Source of the DNA: Verrucomicrobiota bacterium
GTDB lineage: Bacteria > Verrucomicrobiota > Verrucomicrobiia > CAIQCK01
Length of the DNA: 64,000 nt
Direction: 5' to 3'
NCBI GenBank assembly: GCA_016222825.1
Contig: JACRQF010000025.1
Coordinates: forward strand, 28,244-92,243
Shown here: positions 1 through 8,803 of the stretch, in pieces
Layout: every line of letters begins with the position of its first letter
Numbering within the stretch: the stretch's first letter is position 1
Program-made: the position numbers and the translations under genes
Notes under the pieces: model-generated
The model's input: only the letters and a program-made list of their open reading frames with translations
Databases searched by the model: none
What the model was told of the DNA's origin: nothing

Positions 1-170
1 GCATGGCCGCGCCGCCCGATAATGCGAAACTCGCCGTCCACGTCTTCGCAGCGATACCGCGCGCACGCATCCCGCGCCAGCGCCATGTTCTCGGCCTTGA
101 ACCAGATCAGCTTGCCGCGCAGTTTCGAGTCTTTCGCCAACAGCCGCCCACGCTTTAGAAACGTGCTCAC
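1..170 (-). CDS. Hypothetical protein, 5' part only (cut by window edge)
   Basis: An open frame runs from a GTG at 170 leftwards off the window edge, giving at least 56 residues beginning MSTFLKRGRLLAKDSK. The GTG overlaps the TGA stop of the upstream excisionase-like gene (GTGA, 4-base overlap), the same coupling used by the gene before it, which argues that this is a real third gene of a small operon. The visible part is rich in Arg, Lys and Ala and shows no motif I recognise. From its place next to an excisionase-like gene at a tRNA-linked island it might be an island recombination or replication gene, but nothing in the residues proves that. It is absent from the ORF track because it has no stop inside the window. 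Confidence 0.45.
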   Translation of the reverse strand, partial: MSTFLKRGRLLAKDSKLRGKLIWFKAENMALARDACARYRCEDVDGEFRIIGRRGH

Positions 171-376
171 GCGACGGCCTCCGGTTTCGGTTCCTCTGCG
201 GCGGCGGAGTTCGCCTCAATCCAACGCGCCAGTTCCGTCTCGGCGACGCGAACGATGCCGCCCGACCGCAGCGCCTTCAGCCCGCGCTCATTGATAAGCC
301 GCCATGCCGTCGTGCGGCTGCACTTCAACCGCTCGCGCACGTCGTCAATCGTCAGAAACACTTCACCCGGATTCAT
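167..376 (-). CDS. Excisionase-like small HTH DNA-binding protein
   Basis: This 69-residue protein begins MNPGEVFLTIDDVRERLKCSRTTAWRL. It has the layout of the excisionase/MerR-type helix-turn-helix family: a short strand, a 'DVRERLKCSRTTAWRLI' helix-turn-helix, then 'GLKALRSGGIVRVAETEL', the usual wing. Such proteins direct excision of integrated elements or act as small regulators. Its ATG overlaps the stop of the upstream gene (ATGA) and its stop overlaps the start of the next gene (GTGA), so three genes are translationally coupled. Family membership is well supported by pattern. The excision role is inferred from the family and from the mobile-looking context. Confidence 0.75.
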   Translation of the reverse strand: MNPGEVFLTIDDVRERLKCSRTTAWRLINERGLKALRSGGIVRVAETELARWIEANSAAAEEPKPEAVA

Positions 377-576
377 CGTGCCACCTCCTTTGCGCGCCGC
401 TCGCGCTCCGCCCGAAGTTTTCCAACTTGCTCCGCCGTGAACAACCGCGCACCGCTTTGCGTCAAGAGCGGCTCAACACCGATCTCCGCCGCCGTGCGCT
501 TTACCGTCGCCGCCGAAACGCCAAGCTCTCGCCCCGCTTCCGCTGGCCCGTAAACTTTGCCAATGCCTTTTGTCAT
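373..576 (-). CDS. Small MerR-like HTH protein
   Basis: The ORF track starts this frame at 636, but the ATG at 576 (MTKGIGKVYGPAEAGRELGVS) fits better. The upstream 20 residues look like translated leader, and a terminator-like hairpin lies just before it. The resulting 67-residue protein has one winged-helix pattern, 'GPAEAGRELGVSAATVKRTAAEIG', followed by 'ARLFTAEQVGKLRAERERR', which resembles the DNA-binding half of MerR or excisionase proteins with no effector domain. Its TGA overlaps the ATG of the excisionase-like gene. It probably regulates the element it sits in; that role is inference. Confidence 0.65.
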   Translation of the reverse strand: MTKGIGKVYGPAEAGRELGVSAATVKRTAAEIGVEPLLTQSGARLFTAEQVGKLRAERERRAKEVAR

Positions 577-624
577 GCTCCGACTTCTCCAACCTGCGGC
601 ATAAGTTTGCGCGGGCCGTCTGCC

Positions 625-674
625 GCAAAAAAACAAAACCCGCGCAGCAACACACTCGTTGCTAACTACGCGGG
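625..674 (-). terminator. Rho-independent terminator or attenuator
   Basis: A two-part stem, CCCGCG (639-644) with CGCGGG (669-674) and AGCAAC (646-651) with GTTGCT (658-663), encloses a 6-base loop. Read on the minus strand it is followed directly by a T-rich run (TTTTGTTTTTTT). It lies between the 827-1531 gene and the small HTH operon, so it would stop or attenuate read-through from the former into the latter. Confidence 0.7.
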
Positions 675-826
675 GAAGTTACCAAACGGGATTGCTGGCT
701 TTTTGAGGCTCCGGCCTAAGCGAATTCCGCCACCAAGCCAGCGAAAGGAGTGAAAAACACAGCGAAGGGGAAACCGAACTTAGCAAATTCCGTCAGTCAC
801 CGAGCGAGCGGCAGATTTTGTCCGCG

Positions 827-1531
827 TCACTTCGAGTCAAGAGGCTTTTCGAGTCGTTTCATGGCCGCTGCCCGCGCTTTGTTCCCGCGCTCATTCAGCC
901 ACCAAGTCTCATAAGTCTTGGTCAACACGAACCACTCAAAGCCGCTTAGAATCCCATGTTGTCGGAAGTATGCTAGGAGGCTGATAGCGCCTTTGTCGGC
1001 ATCCGATTCGTTCGCTCGAAGTGTTTTCGACCACCCCCAGCGTGGCGAGTGAAACGGTTGATACTCCATCCATCTAGGCACCTGAAACAAGGGCTTTTCC
1101 TTTTCCAAGCGCGCCGGCTCGCGAAAAAGCCCCACTTCAAAGCGCAGGAAATCGCGAAACCGTTTTGTCCCGTCTGCTAACGTCTTGGCCTTGACGACGA
1201 GCCGCAGAAATTCATCGAGTGGCGCTGGGCACTCGTCAGGCAGTTGCCCGCTGAAAACATTCTCGAAAAACTCCGCGCCTTCCTTTGTCTCTTCCTCCAT
1301 TTCATTCAATTGCATAACCGCCGCGTCATACAGCGCAGCGGCATATTCGACCGCTTTATCCGGTGGTGTCTTCAAACCTCTGGATGCAGTTGCAGCAATA
1401 AGCGCGAGGGTTTCAGGCGGACACTTGTAGCGGGGTTCAGATTTAGCCGCCGCTTTCGGTTCTTGTTCAACCGTTTCCGAACTGTTGCAGCGTTGGCCAC
1501 GTTGGCCCGTTTTCTTGGTTTCTTTCTTCAT
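827..1531 (-). CDS. Hypothetical protein (234 aa)
   Basis: I do not recognise this family. The N-terminal 35 residues are a charged, probably disordered Lys/Glu-rich stretch (MKKETKKTGQRGQRC). The remainder is mostly predicted helix, with an acidic segment around residues 75-95 (EMEEETKEGAEFF) and a Trp-rich part near 150-210. There is no signal peptide or membrane segment. It has no Cys/His metal motif and no recognisable catalytic signature. It is transcribed away from the STAS-ATPase gene, with about 220 bases between them. Length and codon use look like a real gene of the island. Confidence 0.6.
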   Translation of the reverse strand: MKKETKKTGQRGQRCNSSETVEQEPKAAAKSEPRYKCPPETLALIAATASRGLKTPPDKAVEYAAALYDAAVMQLNEMEEETKEGAEFFENVFSGQLPDECPAPLDEFLRLVVKAKTLADGTKRFRDFLRFEVGLFREPARLEKEKPLFQVPRWMEYQPFHSPRWGWSKTLRANESDADKGAISLLAYFRQHGILSGFEWFVLTKTYETWWLNERGNKARAAAMKRLEKPLDSK

Positions 1532-1749
1532 AACGTCTGACTCCGTTACGGCGCGCAGCGGTGCGGGGAGTCAGCCCCGCCCCGCCGCCGCAGAGCTTCG
1601 CGTTGCTCGCGGCCCGTTGCCGGATGCGCCAAATCCGAATTCTCTCACACCGCGCCGCGCTTGCAAACCACTACTTTCCGCATCGCGTGCTTGTGTTTCA
1701 CCACCCGTTGCGTTACGCATTGCCGCAACGTCCAACGACCGAACGACCG

Positions 1750-2649
1750 ATGCCCAAAACTGCAACAATCGTGATCTCCGGCTCTCTGGACTGGTCCAAC
1801 CTTCCGAAGTTGCTGCGCCAGTTGGAACCCCTTGCCAACGAGCAGGCGGGCAGCGTAATTCTCGACTTATCCGACGTGGCTTGGTGTTGCCCCATCGGTG
1901 TGGCGACATTGGCTGCATCGGTTTATTGGTTAGCCAAGAGAGGTTTCAAGTTGCGTGGCTTGCGCCCTACTAGGAGCGACATTGAGCGGTATCTGGAACG
2001 TATTGATTTTTACCGCGTGCTGAAAGCCCCCGACCAATTCGTTTTCAATCGTTACGATTCGAGCGGTCGTTTCGTGGAACTGATACACCTTACGCGCATC
2101 GAGGATTGCATGGACGTTGTTCGGCGAGTCAACGAAGTCCTCTGGAGTCAATTGAACTTGAGTGACCGGACCATGAACGCTCTCGATACCGTAGTTGGCG
2201 AGTTGACGGAAAATATTTTCCACCATGCCCAATCGGCTGCCGGTGGGTTTTTGTGTTGCCAGTCCTATGCCACCGACATTCAACTTGCCTTCGTGGACCT
2301 CGGCCGAGGTATTGAGCGCGCTTTAGCCGAGAATCCTGAAATGGTGTTGGCAATGCAACAGAACGGGGTATTACAGACGGCTTTACAAGCTGGCACAACA
2401 GGTAGGCCGACACACAATGCCGGCTACGGTCTGTTTTTGACCTCGGAACTGATCAAGGATAACCGTGGACTTCTTGGCATTCAGTCGTATGACCGACGTT
2501 TGTTCCAGCACGGGCACGTCAAGATTGAAAAAGTCGTCAGTAATTGGCCCGGCACCGCTATTCACCTGAAGTTCTTGCGAAACAGACCGCTGGACATCCT
2601 TGAGGTTTACAAGCGGCTCCCAAAACTGGCGGATGAAATGCCTTTTTAG
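1750..2649 (+). CDS. STAS domain / GHKL-type ATPase fusion protein
   Basis: The frame is open from 1561, but the protein-like part starts at the ATG at 1750 (MPKTATIVISGSLDW), giving 299 residues. Residues 1-100 look like a STAS/anti-anti-sigma fold ('GSVILDLSDVAWCCPIGVATLAA'). Residues 125-285 look like a histidine-kinase-type ATPase, with an N-box 'VVGELTENIFHHA', a G1-like 'VDLGRGI' and a G2-like 'NAGYGLFLTSEL'. No phospho-acceptor His or dimerisation domain precedes it, so it is not a classical sensor kinase. It resembles anti-sigma/anti-anti-sigma switch proteins joined in one chain. It is followed by a DUF4325 (STAS-like) gene, a pairing seen in mobile and defence regions. The function is unknown; a signalling switch for the island is inference. 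Confidence 0.75.
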   Translation: MPKTATIVISGSLDWSNLPKLLRQLEPLANEQAGSVILDLSDVAWCCPIGVATLAASVYWLAKRGFKLRGLRPTRSDIERYLERIDFYRVLKAPDQFVFNRYDSSGRFVELIHLTRIEDCMDVVRRVNEVLWSQLNLSDRTMNALDTVVGELTENIFHHAQSAAGGFLCCQSYATDIQLAFVDLGRGIERALAENPEMVLAMQQNGVLQTALQAGTTGRPTHNAGYGLFLTSELIKDNRGLLGIQSYDRRLFQHGHVKIEKVVSNWPGTAIHLKFLRNRPLDILEVYKRLPKLADEMPF

Positions 2650-2663
2650 TCTGCGATTTTGCA

Positions 2664-2711
2664 CTAGCCCAAGATGGGCTAGATTGTGCTACAGTGTGAC
2701 ACAGACATAAC
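2664..2711 (+). promoter_or_regulatory. Hairpin plus possible promoter before the DUF4325 gene
   Basis: CTAGCCC (2664-2670) and GGGCTAG (2676-2682) form a perfect 7-base stem with a 5-base loop. It is followed by TTGTGC (2684) and CATAAC (2706) with a 16-base spacer, a weak sigma70-like pair. It could be an operator-like palindrome or a short RNA structure between the two coupled genes. There is no U-run, so it is not a standard terminator. Confidence 0.35.
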
Positions 2712-2729
2712 GTGCAACGCAGGATGACC

Positions 2730-3023
2730 ATGAACACCATTGCCATGAACCAGTGGGGCGATTTTCTAGGCACCCGCTTTCTCGGCGAGGAGGCCCGACG
2801 CGCCATTCACGACGCACTGGCGGGCGAGGCACGGGTCTGTTTGGACTTTGCCGGCGTTCGCGGCGTCTCCCATTCCTTCGCCGACGAAGCCATCGGCATC
2901 CTCGTTCAGGAAATCGGTCTGGGCGCGCTGAAGACTAACGTGCGCTTTGCAAACCTCAACGAAGAGATCAAGACCATCCTTCGCTTCGTCGTGTCCGAAC
3001 GGTCAAGCAAGCACCTCGCGTAG
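2730..3023 (+). CDS. STAS-like DUF4325 protein
   Basis: About 97 residues, with the best start at the ATG at 2730, five bases after an AGGA ribosome-binding sequence. ATGs at 2712 and 2724 are possible in the same frame. The body reads 'NQWGDFLGTRFLGEEARRAIHDAL', then 'ARVCLDFAGVRGVSHSFADEAIGIL', the pattern of the DUF4325 STAS-like family: a central beta strand, then a Ser-Phe-Ala-Asp motif where STAS proteins carry their phosphorylatable Ser. The partner ATPase/STAS protein lies 80 bases upstream. By analogy with SpoIIAA/SpoIIAB, the ATPase may phosphorylate this protein, perhaps at the Ser of 'SHSFADE'. That is inference from family logic. Confidence 0.75.
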   Translation: MNTIAMNQWGDFLGTRFLGEEARRAIHDALAGEARVCLDFAGVRGVSHSFADEAIGILVQEIGLGALKTNVRFANLNEEIKTILRFVVSERSSKHLA

Positions 3024-3258
3024 CGACGCTGGCTGGCTCATCACCGGCTGGCCCCTTCCACGATCTTCTGTTCCTCCGGCGTCAGGTCTTCGCGGCGCGG
3101 TGTCGTCACCCATGCCGCGATTCTCTCCAATCTCCCGCGACGTTTCCAGCCGTTTCATCGGCCAACCTGCGCCCCGCCCCGACCGTCGCCGGCTTCCCTG
3201 CGCTGTTTACTTGCCGCGCCCGCTCTGATAAACAGTGGTGCTACTCAACGGCCACGAC

Positions 3259-5376
3259 ATGAGCAAAACACTTTTGGAGCAACTGCCGGAAATCGTCCGC
3301 GCCGGGAAACGACAGGCGGAGCGCATCCTTGAAGGGCTGGAAGGCAAGACGCGCGTCGGTTTACAGACGCGGGAACTCGTCACCCCGGCGAAGGATTCAA
3401 ACTGGCAGATGTTCCAAGCGTTGCGGACGGTGCAGAAGGCAAAGGACACGCTGCGGGGGAATTTTTCGCTGGTCAACCAAGCCGGTGGACAAACGGAACT
3501 CACCGCCACTTCGCGCCCGTGGTTCAACCGGCTGATTTACGGCGACAATTTGTTGGCGATGGCCGCGCTGCTGGCGGGCGATGATGAAACACCGTCACTG
3601 CGTGGGAAGATTGACCTCATCTACATTGACCCGCCGTTCGACTCGAAAGCCGACTACCGCACGAAGATCACGTTGCCCGGCGGCGACGTAGAGCAAAAGC
3701 CGACGGTGATTGAACAATTCGCCTATTCCGACACTTGGGCGGACGGCACCGCGAGCTATCTGGCGATGATTGTCCCGCGCTTGTGCCTCATGCGCGAACT
3801 GCTTTCCGATAAAGGCTCGATTTATATCCATCTTGATTGGCACGTCTCTCATTACGCGAAGACGGCGCTTGATGATGTCTTTGGCAAAGAGGTTTTCCGA
3901 AACGAAATAATCTGGCGGCGAACTAGTGCGCACAGTGAAGTGCAAGGTTTTGGCCGAGTGCATGACGCAATTCTCCTCTACACCAAAACCGAGAACGCAA
4001 TCTGGAATCAACAGTATGTCCCTTACTCAGCCGACTACATCGAAAAGCAATACATATATTCCGACACGGATGGTCGCAGATGGAGGTCGGTTGACCCGAC
4101 TGGCGCAGGCAAGACGGCAAGTGATTATCTCTGGAAAGGCAAGCCCCCGATACAGGGACGACATTGGGCAAACAATTACGAGAGGATGTTGGAGCTAGAG
4201 CAACAAGGGAGACTCACCTACACCGGTAAAGGCTCTGTTCGTATCAAACAGTATTTGGATGAAATGCCGGGACAACAGATCATGGACGTTTGGGATGACG
4301 TGGACAAAATTCACCACATGGCACACGAGCGTCTTGACTACGGGACGCAGAAGCCGGAAGCCCTTCTTGAACGCATAATCAAGTCCTCGTCGAACAACAA
4401 TTCCATCGTCGCGGATTTCTTCGGCGGTTCGGGCACAACCGCAGCCGTCGCGGAAAAGTTGAGCCGTCGCTGGATAATTTCCGATCTCGGCAAGCCCGCC
4501 TGCATGATTATGCGCAAGCGGCTGATTGACCAAAACGCGCAGCCGTTTTTGTATCAGGCCATCGGCGATTATCAGGTGGAAGCGGCGCGCTCCACGCTGG
4601 GCCGCAAATTCCGCGTCGGCGCTTTGTCGCAAATCGTCTTGGGCCTTTACGGCGCGTTGCCTCTGGACGCCGACGACAATCCAAATCGCAATCTAGGCAA
4701 GCTGCCATCATCGCGCACGCTGGTCTTGGTGGATTCGCCGCAAAAGCTCACGGGCTTGGCGACGTTGAAGAAGGCGCAGGAACTTCGCACGTCGCATTTG
4801 GGCGGCTGGGAAAAGGTGGCCGTGCTGGGCTGGAATTTCACGTCGGACATCGGCCACGTCATCACGGAGTTGAACGACGCCAAGCTGGAAGTGCTCGTCA
4901 TTCCGCCAGATTTGCTGGACCGGCTGAAAAAGAGCGGCGGGTTTGAAAAATTGAAAGCGGATTTCGCGGCGCAACGCATCCGGTTTTCGTCGCTGCAATA
5001 CGTCACCGTGAAGCCGATTCAGCGCAAGACGTTGCCGAGCGGCGAGGCGTTGACGGTGGAACTGGACAATTACGTTTTGCTCTCGCCGGACGCGCTGAAT
5101 CTGGAAGCGAAGGACAAGGAACGGTTGCAAGCAGTGGTGAACCGCGACCCGCTGGCGCTGGTGGAGTATTGGAGCGTTGACCCGGACTACGACGGCGAAC
5201 TTTTCCGCTCCGTGTGGCAGGACTACCGGGGCAACACGGAAGACGACCACGACCCGCTCCATGTGGTGAGGAAAGCGATTCTCTCAGGCTTGCCGGTGAA
5301 GAATGGCAAACGCCGCGTGTGTGTGCGCGTGGTGGATGTGTTCGGATTCGAGGCGGAGGTTATCAAAGAAGTCTAA
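3259..5376 (+). CDS. mod: Type III restriction-modification methyltransferase (Mod)
   Basis: About 705 residues from the ATG at 3259 ([18 protein letters not shown]); an upstream in-frame start at 3235 is also open. It carries the catalytic motif IV '[11 protein letters not shown]' near residue 125, ahead of the AdoMet-binding motif I '[13 protein letters not shown]' near residue 387. That order is typical of beta-class N6-adenine methyltransferases such as type III Mod. The stretch between them (about 3890-4330) is the target-recognition region; it is visibly less GC-rich than the flanks. Mod sets the recognition sequence and methylates one strand. The res gene follows after 13 bases, so the two form one operon. 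Confidence 0.93.
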   Translation: MSKTLLEQLPEIVRAGKRQAERILEGLEGKTRVGLQTRELVTPAKDSNWQMFQALRTVQKAKDTLRGNFSLVNQAGGQTELTATSRPWFNRLIYGDNLLAMAALLAGDDETPSLRGKIDLIYIDPPFDSKADYRTKITLPGGDVEQKPTVIEQFAYSDTWADGTASYLAMIVPRLCLMRELLSDKGSIYIHLDWHVSHYAKTALDDVFGKEVFRNEIIWRRTSAHSEVQGFGRVHDAILLYTKTENAIWNQQYVPYSADYIEKQYIYSDTDGRRWRSVDPTGAGKTASDYLWKGKPPIQGRHWANNYERMLELEQQGRLTYTGKGSVRIKQYLDEMPGQQIMDVWDDVDKIHHMAHERLDYGTQKPEALLERIIKSSSNNNSIVADFFGGSGTTAAVAEKLSRRWIISDLGKPACMIMRKRLIDQNAQPFLYQAIGDYQVEAARSTLGRKFRVGALSQIVLGLYGALPLDADDNPNRNLGKLPSSRTLVLVDSPQKLTGLATLKKAQELRTSHLGGWEKVAVLGWNFTSDIGHVITELNDAKLEVLVIPPDLLDRLKKSGGFEKLKADFAAQRIRFSSLQYVTVKPIQRKTLPSGEALTVELDNYVLLSPDALNLEAKDKERLQAVVNRDPLALVEYWSVDPDYDGELFRSVWQDYRGNTEDDHDPLHVVRKAILSGLPVKNGKRRVCVRVVDVFGFEAEVIKEV

Positions 5377-5389
5377 CCGAGCTGCCGCC

Positions 5390-8296
5390 ATGATGCTTCC
5401 TCTTGTCAAAGCCCTTTCACCGCGCGTGCAAGCGGAGTGCGCCGGCTTGGAGTCCGGCAACGCGCCGATTCTGGAGAAGGTCACGCCTGTTACCGCCGAC
5501 TTGCTGCGCTGGTGGTTTCAACAGGACTGCATAGACGGTCGCGGCGTGAATTTCCACGAAGGCCAGCGGCAGGCGATTCTCCACGCGATCTACGCGCATG
5601 AAGTTTTGCAGCCGGAAACGCTGGTGGAGCTTTACCAAAAGCTTGCCGCCGAAGACTTGCTGACGGCGCGGCGCATGGAAGAAGTGGTGCAAAGCAAGCA
5701 CCCGAAGTATTGCCTTAAAATGGCGACGGGCACGGGCAAGACATGGGTGTTGCAAGCGTTGCTCTACTGGCAGTTGCTAAACGCGGCGCGTGCGCCAGAG
5801 GATAAACGGTTTACGCGGAATTTTCTCGCGGTCGCGCCGGGGCTGATTGTTTACGGCCGGTTGCTTGATGCGTTTCTCGGCAAGGAACGGGACGGCCAGC
5901 GGGATTTCAACACGTCAGACTTGGCTTGCTACAAAGACTTATTCGTGCCGGATACGTATCGCGACGAGATTTTCCGATTCGTGCAAGGCAATGTTTGCAC
6001 GAAGGAAGACTTGGGAACGAAAATCACGGCGGGCGGACTGATTGGCATTTGCAACTGGCACGCGCTGGCGGAAGCCGACGAGCCGGAAGAAGACGACACG
6101 ATAGAGACGCCGGGCTTGGTTGCGGACCCGAAACAAGTGGCGGCATCGGCGCTGCCGTTGTCGCCGGGAACGAGCGCGGGCAATTCGCTGGAAGTGTTGA
6201 ACCGCCGTTTCGAGCGCGGCGGCACGCTGGCCTATCTGCGCGAAATGCCAAGTCTGCTGGTGTTCAACGACGAGGCGCACCACATCCACGAACTTCGCTC
6301 CGAAGGCGAGATTACTGAAGTCGAATGGCAAAAGAGCCTGCGGAAGATTGCAGAGACGAAGGGCAGCCGATTTCTTCAAGTGGACTTCTCCGCCACACCC
6401 TACAACCAGGTTGGCAGCGGCGTGAAGGCGAAGGCGGTCTATTTCCCGCACATCATCGCGGACTTCGATCTGAGGGCGGCAATGAAAGCCGGCTTGGTCA
6501 AGTCGCTGGTGCTCGACAAGCGGCGCGAGCTTGGCGCGCTCGCAAACGATGAACTTCAATTCAAAGCCGACCGGGACGAGCATGGCCGACCGATTTTGTC
6601 GGAAGGCCAGCGCATCATGGTGCGGGCGGGCGTGGCAAAGTTGATGAAGCTCGAAAAAGAGTTCGCAGCGATTGACGCCACGCGGCATCCGAAAATGATG
6701 GTGGTGTGCGAAGACACGACCGTTACGCCGCTCGTTGTGGAGTTTCTGATTTCTCAGGGATTGAACGCGGACGAAATCTTGCAGGTGGATTCCAACCGCA
6801 AGGGCGAGTTGCCGGAAGCGGAATGGGCGGTGTTGCGCGAGAAGCTTTTTGACATGGATGCGCACCCTAAGCCGCGCGTGGTGATTAGCGTTCTCATGCT
6901 CCGCGAGGGGTTCGACGTGAATAACATTTGCGTAATCGTGCCGCTGCGCACGACGGGCGCGAAGATTCTGCTGGAGCAGACCGTCGGGCGCGGCTTGCGT
7001 CTCATGTGGCGCGGCAACGAGTTTGACGATCAGAAAAAGGAAAACCGCGCGCTTATCAAAGAAGGGCAGGAACCCAAGAGCCTGATTGACGTTCTCAGCA
7101 TCGTCGAGCATCCGAAATTTGCGGAGTTCTACGAACAGTTGCGGCAGGACGGTTACGAGTTCGCCGTGGCGACGCCAGACGATCCCGCCAAGCGCAGCAC
7201 GGGCGATTTGATTCCGGTGGAACTCCGCGACGGCTACGAACAGTTTGATTTTGCCGTGCCGTTTATCATGCGCGAGATGGAGGAGGAGTTTGTTGGGAAA
7301 GAATTGGACGTGACGACCTTGGCGCGCTTCGGCGCAATGACATTCGAGCAACTGAAAGCCGCGATTGGCAAGGGCGACGTGTTCCGCTCTGAGGACGTGC
7401 AGACGCGGACGCAGTTCGGCGATTACCGCGTGGACGGCGGCATAATGACCGCGACCGGCTACAATGATTTCCTCAGCCGGCTGGTGCGGCGCATTGCGGA
7501 AAGTCTGAGCGCGCCCGTAACGGGAAGCTCGCAGGTGTTCGCGAACATTTCGCGGTTTCCATTCCTGCAAGTGAACCTGCCGCAATTGTCCGCGTGGGTG
7601 GACGAGTTTATCCGGCGGCAGTTGTTCGGGCGGGAGTTCAACCCGTTCGAGGATGAAAACTGGCGCTTGCTCTGTCTCGACCCGGTTGCGAATCACATCA
7701 TCCGCGAGTTTGGCCGGAAGCTGCCGGAACTTGCGGACACGCAAACGACTGCCGAGCCGGAAATCAAACACCGGCGCTTGTCGGAAGTCGCGAAGATCAC
7801 CGTGCGCGAATCTTGCTCTATCGAAACGCCGAAGTGTATTTACGAGCGGTTGCCTTATCCGTCCCGCAACGGCGGCTTTGAGCTGGCGTTCATGCAGAAG
7901 GCCGTCAGCGATGCGACGGTTGAAGCGTTTTGCAAGGTGAACGAGCAAAAACATTTGTTCATGCGCTTGCGTTACGTGAAGGAAAACGGGTTGCCCGGCT
8001 TCTACTCGCCGGATTTTCTCGTCCGCACCCAAACCGGAATCTGGCTCGTCGAAACCAAGAGGCAAGACCAGTTGACGCAAGCGGACGTGATACGGAAGAA
8101 AACCGCCGCTGTCGCATGGTGCGAGCGGGTCAACGAACTCTCGCCGGAAGATCGAGCCGGGCGGACGTGGAACTATTGCTTGCTGGGCGAGGCGCTGTTT
8201 TACGAGTTCCGCGACAAAACCGCTTCGATGGAAGAAATCGTCCAGTTCTCGCGCGTCCGCGCAAAAACAGCGGAAAAAGGAAGCCTTTTTGATTGA
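5390..8296 (+). CDS. res: Type III restriction enzyme helicase-nuclease subunit (Res)
   Basis: About 968 residues from the ATGATG at 5390, 13 bases after mod. The longer frame from 5303 overlaps mod and is unlikely. It is a superfamily 2 helicase: Walker A 'MATGTGKTWVLQ' near residue 112, DEAH-type box 'VFNDEAHH' near 292, motif III 'SATPYN' near 334 and motif VI 'QTVGRGLR' near 530. The C-terminal part contains 'YSPDFLV' and 'WLVETKRQ' near 875-892, a PD-(D/E)xK nuclease signature. Length and domain order match type III Res subunits, which translocate ATP-dependently with Mod and cut unmodified DNA. All key motifs are intact, so the system appears functional. Confidence 0.93.
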   Translation: MMLPLVKALSPRVQAECAGLESGNAPILEKVTPVTADLLRWWFQQDCIDGRGVNFHEGQRQAILHAIYAHEVLQPETLVELYQKLAAEDLLTARRMEEVVQSKHPKYCLKMATGTGKTWVLQALLYWQLLNAARAPEDKRFTRNFLAVAPGLIVYGRLLDAFLGKERDGQRDFNTSDLACYKDLFVPDTYRDEIFRFVQGNVCTKEDLGTKITAGGLIGICNWHALAEADEPEEDDTIETPGLVADPKQVAASALPLSPGTSAGNSLEVLNRRFERGGTLAYLREMPSLLVFNDEAHHIHELRSEGEITEVEWQKSLRKIAETKGSRFLQVDFSATPYNQVGSGVKAKAVYFPHIIADFDLRAAMKAGLVKSLVLDKRRELGALANDELQFKADRDEHGRPILSEGQRIMVRAGVAKLMKLEKEFAAIDATRHPKMMVVCEDTTVTPLVVEFLISQGLNADEILQVDSNRKGELPEAEWAVLREKLFDMDAHPKPRVVISVLMLREGFDVNNICVIVPLRTTGAKILLEQTVGRGLRLMWRGNEFDDQKKENRALIKEGQEPKSLIDVLSIVEHPKFAEFYEQLRQDGYEFAVATPDDPAKRSTGDLIPVELRDGYEQFDFAVPFIMREMEEEFVGKELDVTTLARFGAMTFEQLKAAIGKGDVFRSEDVQTRTQFGDYRVDGGIMTATGYNDFLSRLVRRIAESLSAPVTGSSQVFANISRFPFLQVNLPQLSAWVDEFIRRQLFGREFNPFEDENWRLLCLDPVANHIIREFGRKLPELADTQTTAEPEIKHRRLSEVAKITVRESCSIETPKCIYERLPYPSRNGGFELAFMQKAVSDATVEAFCKVNEQKHLFMRLRYVKENGLPGFYSPDFLVRTQTGIWLVETKRQDQLTQADVIRKKTAAVAWCERVNELSPEDRAGRTWNYCLLGEALFYEFRDKTASMEEIVQFSRVRAKTAEKGSLFD

Positions 8297-8333
8297 AGTG
8301 ATGAGAAGAAACTGAACAAGTTTTACAGGGTGC

Positions 8334-8360
8334 TTGACATGGTTCACCTATAGGTTAAAT
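8334..8360 (+). promoter_or_regulatory. Promoter/operator of the toxin-antitoxin-chaperone operon
   Basis: A perfect TTGACA lies at 8334-8339. A 10-base palindrome ACCTATAGGT (8346-8355) sits between it and the toxin ATG at 8363, with TTAAAT at 8355-8360 as a poorly spaced -10. A palindrome overlapping the promoter is where the antitoxin's XRE domain would be expected to bind to repress its own operon. The exact transcription start is unclear. Confidence 0.5.
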
Positions 8361-8362
8361 GT

Positions 8363-8803
8363 ATGGCGCAGGTTCGACTAGAGCTAATCAAAGATGGTCA
8401 AGCATTCAAAATCTTTGCTCTGGTTGTGGACGAACAGAATGCGCTTTTGGAGTTTCTGAACGACCAGAACGAGGCGATGCCAGATGAAACTGCGAAACTC
8501 ATGCGGCTTCTGGATAATGCGGCGAAATCAGGACCGCCGCGCAACGAAGAGAAATGTCGGCCGCTTCAAGACGGAATTTTTGAGTTTAAGACGAGAGGTG
8601 GCATCAGAGTGTTTTGGTTCTACGACCGAGACAAGTTGATTATTTGCACACACGGGTTCGTAAAGAAAAAACAGAAGACACCGCCGAAAGAAATTGAGCG
8701 AGCCTTAAAGCTCAAGAAGCTTTACGAGAATGCCGAGTCTGAGAAAACGAAACTGACCGCACGCGAGAACAAACATGAAAAAAGCGATGAAAACCTTCGC
8801 TGA
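8363..8803 (+). CDS. HigB/RelE-superfamily toxin (phage Gp49-like)
   Basis: A 146-residue protein with the signature of the Gp49-like/HigB mRNA-interferase family: 'LQDGIFEFKTRGGIRVFWFYDRDKLIICTHGFVKKKQKTPPKEIERA' in outline, here at residues 68-115. The family's basic 'HGFxKKxxKTP' segment, which contributes to ribosome-dependent mRNA cleavage, is complete. A Lys/Glu-rich tail (residues 120-146) extends beyond the usual fold and overlaps the antitoxin gene by 29 bases. It lies 66 bases after res and is first in a three-gene operon with an XRE antitoxin and a SecB-like chaperone. Toxin-first order is typical of HigBA. Confidence 0.85.
   Translation: MAQVRLELIKDGQAFKIFALVVDEQNALLEFLNDQNEAMPDETAKLMRLLDNAAKSGPPRNEEKCRPLQDGIFEFKTRGGIRVFWFYDRDKLIICTHGFVKKKQKTPPKEIERALKLKKLYENAESEKTKLTARENKHEKSDENLR

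Noticed and set aside
3003-3158. Short minus-strand frame (51 codons) between the DUF4325 gene and mod
   Set aside because: An ATG frame and an overlapping frame ending 'EDLTPEEQKIVEGASR' are open and could be a gene remnant, but neither has a family match or a ribosome-binding site I can support.
5939-8347. 802-codon minus-strand frame opposite res
   Set aside because: Antisense shadow from GC-rich codon bias; res carries all helicase and nuclease motifs.
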